From the NCBI GenBank assembly GCA_000507305.1, contig DF239170.1:221501-285500 (forward strand): a stretch of 64,000 nt of DNA. Reading direction: 5' to 3'. A model generated the notes under the pieces. The model had not been told where the DNA came from. It saw only the letters and a list, made by a program, of their open reading frames with translations, and ran no database searches. Positions within the stretch are counted from its first letter, which is position 1. Each line of letters begins with the position of its first letter. Position numbers and translations under genes: made by a program. Of the stretch, positions 61,804 to 64,000 are shown in pieces. Origin of the DNA: Breviolum minutum Mf 1.05b.01. Taxonomy: Eukaryota; Sar; Dinophyceae; Suessiales; Symbiodiniaceae.

Positions 61804-63039
61804 TCACAACACCTCCTCCTGCATCCTGTGCTCCTCTACTCTTCGCCGGCGTCGGTCAAAGAATGCGGAGAGCAGACGGAAAAATGCGCCAAGGCACACA
61901 CCAGCCACGAGCCAAGGGAGAGGAGATACAGGCGCCTTGGTGGGTTTAGGTTGTGATGGTTGCGGTGCCTCTGTTGTTGCTACTTCTCGCGGTGTGAGCA
62001 TGGGAAATGGCCTCGGCATGCCATTTAATGCTGGTGGTATGGGTGGAGCAAGGATCTCTGATGTTTCCATGTCCAGGTAAATAGTCATTACACCGGAGCA
62101 ACCCAGAACGTAATGGCCAGAGCAGGTGGTCTGCTTATCTACCACGATTCGGCTTTCCCAGACTTTGGCAGTTCGCAAACCCAAAGTATGACTCTGGCTA
62201 TAGGCATAAAAGGCCACGTAAGCTGAAAGACTTGTCTCCTTTCCTTTCACTGTCATCTTACCACTGCAAGCATTCGGAAACTCTCCAAAGCTCTTGTTAC
62301 AGGTGAGCTTCATCAAATCGCAAGTGCCATTTGCATTGGGTTCTGCATAACCCATACTCTCTCCTTGATCTCTAGGATAAAATCGATACTTTTCAGCACA
62401 GCTTCGAAGAAGCTCATTCGCTTCACAACCCTCCAAGGTTCCATCCAGATTCGCAACGCAGGTATCAGGCGAATCACCAGGTGGACGAATGAAATAATCG
62501 ATCATCCCAACGATTTCCGGTGCCCTAGGAGCACCCACCACCTTTTGTGAAGGTTCCTTCAGGCGAAAACAACTGCCTTCAGTAGGCAGTAACTTACCCA
62601 AGCACCTGCGATCATCTGGTAGATAGGTTTCAATTGCAAGCACGCGGCCCGAACCATCATCATAGGCATAAAAGGCAACCTCGAAATGTTTCTGAGTAGT
62701 ATTTCCCAGCAAATCTCCCGCAGCACTGCAGGAGTTGGGAAAGACATCCAAGGGTTTATCACACCTCAAATTCAAGTTTCTACATGATGATTTTGGTATG
62801 GCTAGGGCTTTGTAGTCACCACCTTCTACTTCTTGCTCCAAAATCTGAAATCCACTCATACACTGGTTCATCTCTTTGATCATTTGCAACATTTCTGCAT
62901 CCTTGACATCCCTTTCTGTGCAAAAGGGTCCTCTCAATTCGTCCTTCAGCTCCACCGTGCACTCCGACAACATCAAGGCGGGGTTCCCCACCGTGCCAAC
63001 CACTTCAGTGAGAAACAGCGAAAGACAACGAAACCACAT
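61804..63039 (-). CDS. Cys-rich secreted/type I membrane protein with a duplicated module
   Basis: The ATG at 63037-63039 gives 411 uninterrupted residues. The start MWFRCLSLFLTEVVGTVG looks like a signal peptide. Numbering from the open end at 63054, two homologous Cys modules lie at about 89-155 (C-NL-LRCDK----FPNSC ... VAFYAYDDG) and 242-311 (C-LMKLTCNK----FPNACS ... VAFYAYSQS), spaced by a Cys-containing linker. A Pro/Thr-rich stalk (about 340-380) precedes a TM segment (WLVAGVCLGAFFRLLSAFF) and the stop-transfer RRRRR, leaving a short cytosolic tail. The topology is thus a surface or secretory-pathway protein, lumen-facing. No family recognised. TTTT-rich stretches lie upstream, as often in dinoflagellate promoters, but no promoter can be assigned. 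Confidence 0.8.
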   Translation of the reverse strand: MWFRCLSLFLTEVVGTVGNPALMLSECTVELKDELRGPFCTERDVKDAEMLQMIKEMNQCMSGFQILEQEVEGGDYKALAIPKSSCRNLNLRCDKPLDVFPNSCSAAGDLLGNTTQKHFEVAFYAYDDGSGRVLAIETYLPDDRRCLGKLLPTEGSCFRLKEPSQKVVGAPRAPEIVGMIDYFIRPPGDSPDTCVANLDGTLEGCEANELLRSCAEKYRFYPRDQGESMGYAEPNANGTCDLMKLTCNKSFGEFPNACSGKMTVKGKETSLSAYVAFYAYSQSHTLGLRTAKVWESRIVVDKQTTCSGHYVLGCSGVMTIYLDMETSEILAPPIPPALNGMPRPFPMLTPREVATTEAPQPSQPKPTKAPVSPLPWLVAGVCLGAFFRLLSAFFDRRRRRVEEHRMQEEVL

Positions 63040-64000
63040 TTTTCCATATGCCAACGTGATTCACCAAAGCCCCACCCACTGGGGGATTTAACCAAAAAAA
63101 ATCAACCAAAAAAGCAATGGAAACACACAAAACGCGCTTTGGCGTGATAAATTTCACTTAAAGACAATGAGACATCTATTTTGACATGGCCAATGTCCAA
63201 AAGTGCTGCGGAAGTTTTCCAAAAACAACTGTCCAAACTAGGCGAGCCACGAAAAAAAAAACCTTCTTACTTTCCATTGAATCCTGGCCGTTTAATAAGA
63301 ATCCTTATTTCATGGTTTATGAAGTAATCCCCAAATAGCTGTGTAGTAAAAAAACAGGTGTCTTACAGTAATCAAAAAAAGTTCCAGGAAGCCTCTCAAG
63401 AGGGTAGGCCCTGNTTTTCCAGTATCATCCCCTCTCAAGATTTTGCCATTGAAAATCGCTATCCGCCGAGCCAACCCACCTCTCTCATCCCATCCCTCCG
63501 CCTCGTTTTCCGAACACCTGGCTTCAGAAAAATGCTTCAGAAAAACTCTAACCAACCAAGCAACAAAAAAAGGAGGCTGTGTTCCAAGAATCTGGGTGTA
63601 TACATACATTTTTTGCCAGGGCATCCAGAGGTTTTGCCCACAATGAGACATACATATATATATATATAGTGTATAATCTATTATTGGGAGACATCAATCG
63701 GATTTGAATTCCGAAATTTTCTAGGCCTCTATATATGCCTCTATGTGTTGCACCATTCACTTAAAAGCTTTGGAAACTCCAAGGGTCCAATCCCAAACTG
63801 GCACCAACATCTGGAGCTCCAGGAACCTAAGAAACCTTGCAGACGTGCAGTTTTTAAGGCTTTGCATGCTTGGACTGAAAATCGAGTCCCATCTTTCCGG
63901 AGTCATTGGTGGTTTCTTTCGTATCAACTTCCCACGACTTTTTGGCGCCCTCATAACTTCCTGCGCACCCAGTTCCAACAAATCCCTCAGACGTCCAAGA
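63040..64000. other. Upstream flank with repeats and one undetermined base
   Basis: Holds a family E repeat, an N at 63413 between two CCTCTCAAGA copies, a short TA tract near 63655 and weak minus-strand frames. No gene supported. Confidence 0.45.
63241..63350. repeat. Dispersed repeat, family E
   Basis: GCGAGCCACG, CTTACTTTCCATTGAATCC, GTTTAATAAGAATCCTT and AATAGCTGTGTAGTA align with 10616-10730 and 24190-24310. Confidence 0.55.

Overview
The window reads as nuclear DNA of a dinoflagellate, plausibly a Symbiodiniaceae/Suessiales-type genome. The grounds are: a 3' spliced-leader match (TTTTGGCTCAAG) just upstream of a retrotransposon start codon; a C5-cytosine methyltransferase carried inside a LINE-like retrotransposon, an arrangement known from Symbiodinium; PPR repeats carried on single small exons; AG|G acceptors and a probable GC donor; and many short palindromic elements between sparse exons. 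Nothing looks bacterial or organellar. All sizeable ORFs are on the minus strand.

Layout. 1-3.6 kb: a LINE (ORF1, EN-RT ORF2) running off the left edge, with a relict spliced leader in front of ORF1. 5.8-11.4 kb: a chain of PPR-like exons. 12.0-28.2 kb: four recognisable exons of a prolyl-4-hydroxylase-type 2OG-Fe(II) oxygenase, whose central intron is occupied by a nearly complete 9.8-kb methyltransferase retrotransposon (14.2-24.0 kb) flanked by identical 323-bp direct repeats, with an ambiguous base (N, 26184) and a probable assembly junction on the 5' side. 28.7-34.4 kb: a direct tandem duplication carrying two damaged copies of an unrecognised multi-TM protein gene; one copy holds a MITE whose empty site survives in the other. 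35-45.3 kb: MITEs, microsatellites and GC-rich islands that may be exons. 45.6-46.9 kb: RNase H end of a dead LINE. 47.8-55.6 kb: a DIRS/PAT-type tyrosine-recombinase retrotransposon with split direct repeats. 55.6-64 kb: microsatellites, MITEs, a possible AT-hook first exon and one intact intronless-looking gene for a Cys-rich type I membrane protein (61.8-63.0 kb).

How the parts relate. The methyltransferase element apparently encoded DNMT + peptidase-like region, a coiled-coil ORF1-like protein and EN-RT-RNase H in one transcript: the first two overlap in a -1 frame and the last two share a frame broken only by one TGA. Together with identical flanking repeats this suggests a recent insertion that may rely on translational recoding. 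The DIRS element also has identical repeats but several frame breaks. At least six families of short repeats, mostly palindromic, are scattered through introns and intergenic DNA. Exon calls come from reading frames, motif matches and splice-site plausibility by eye; no search or transcript data were available.
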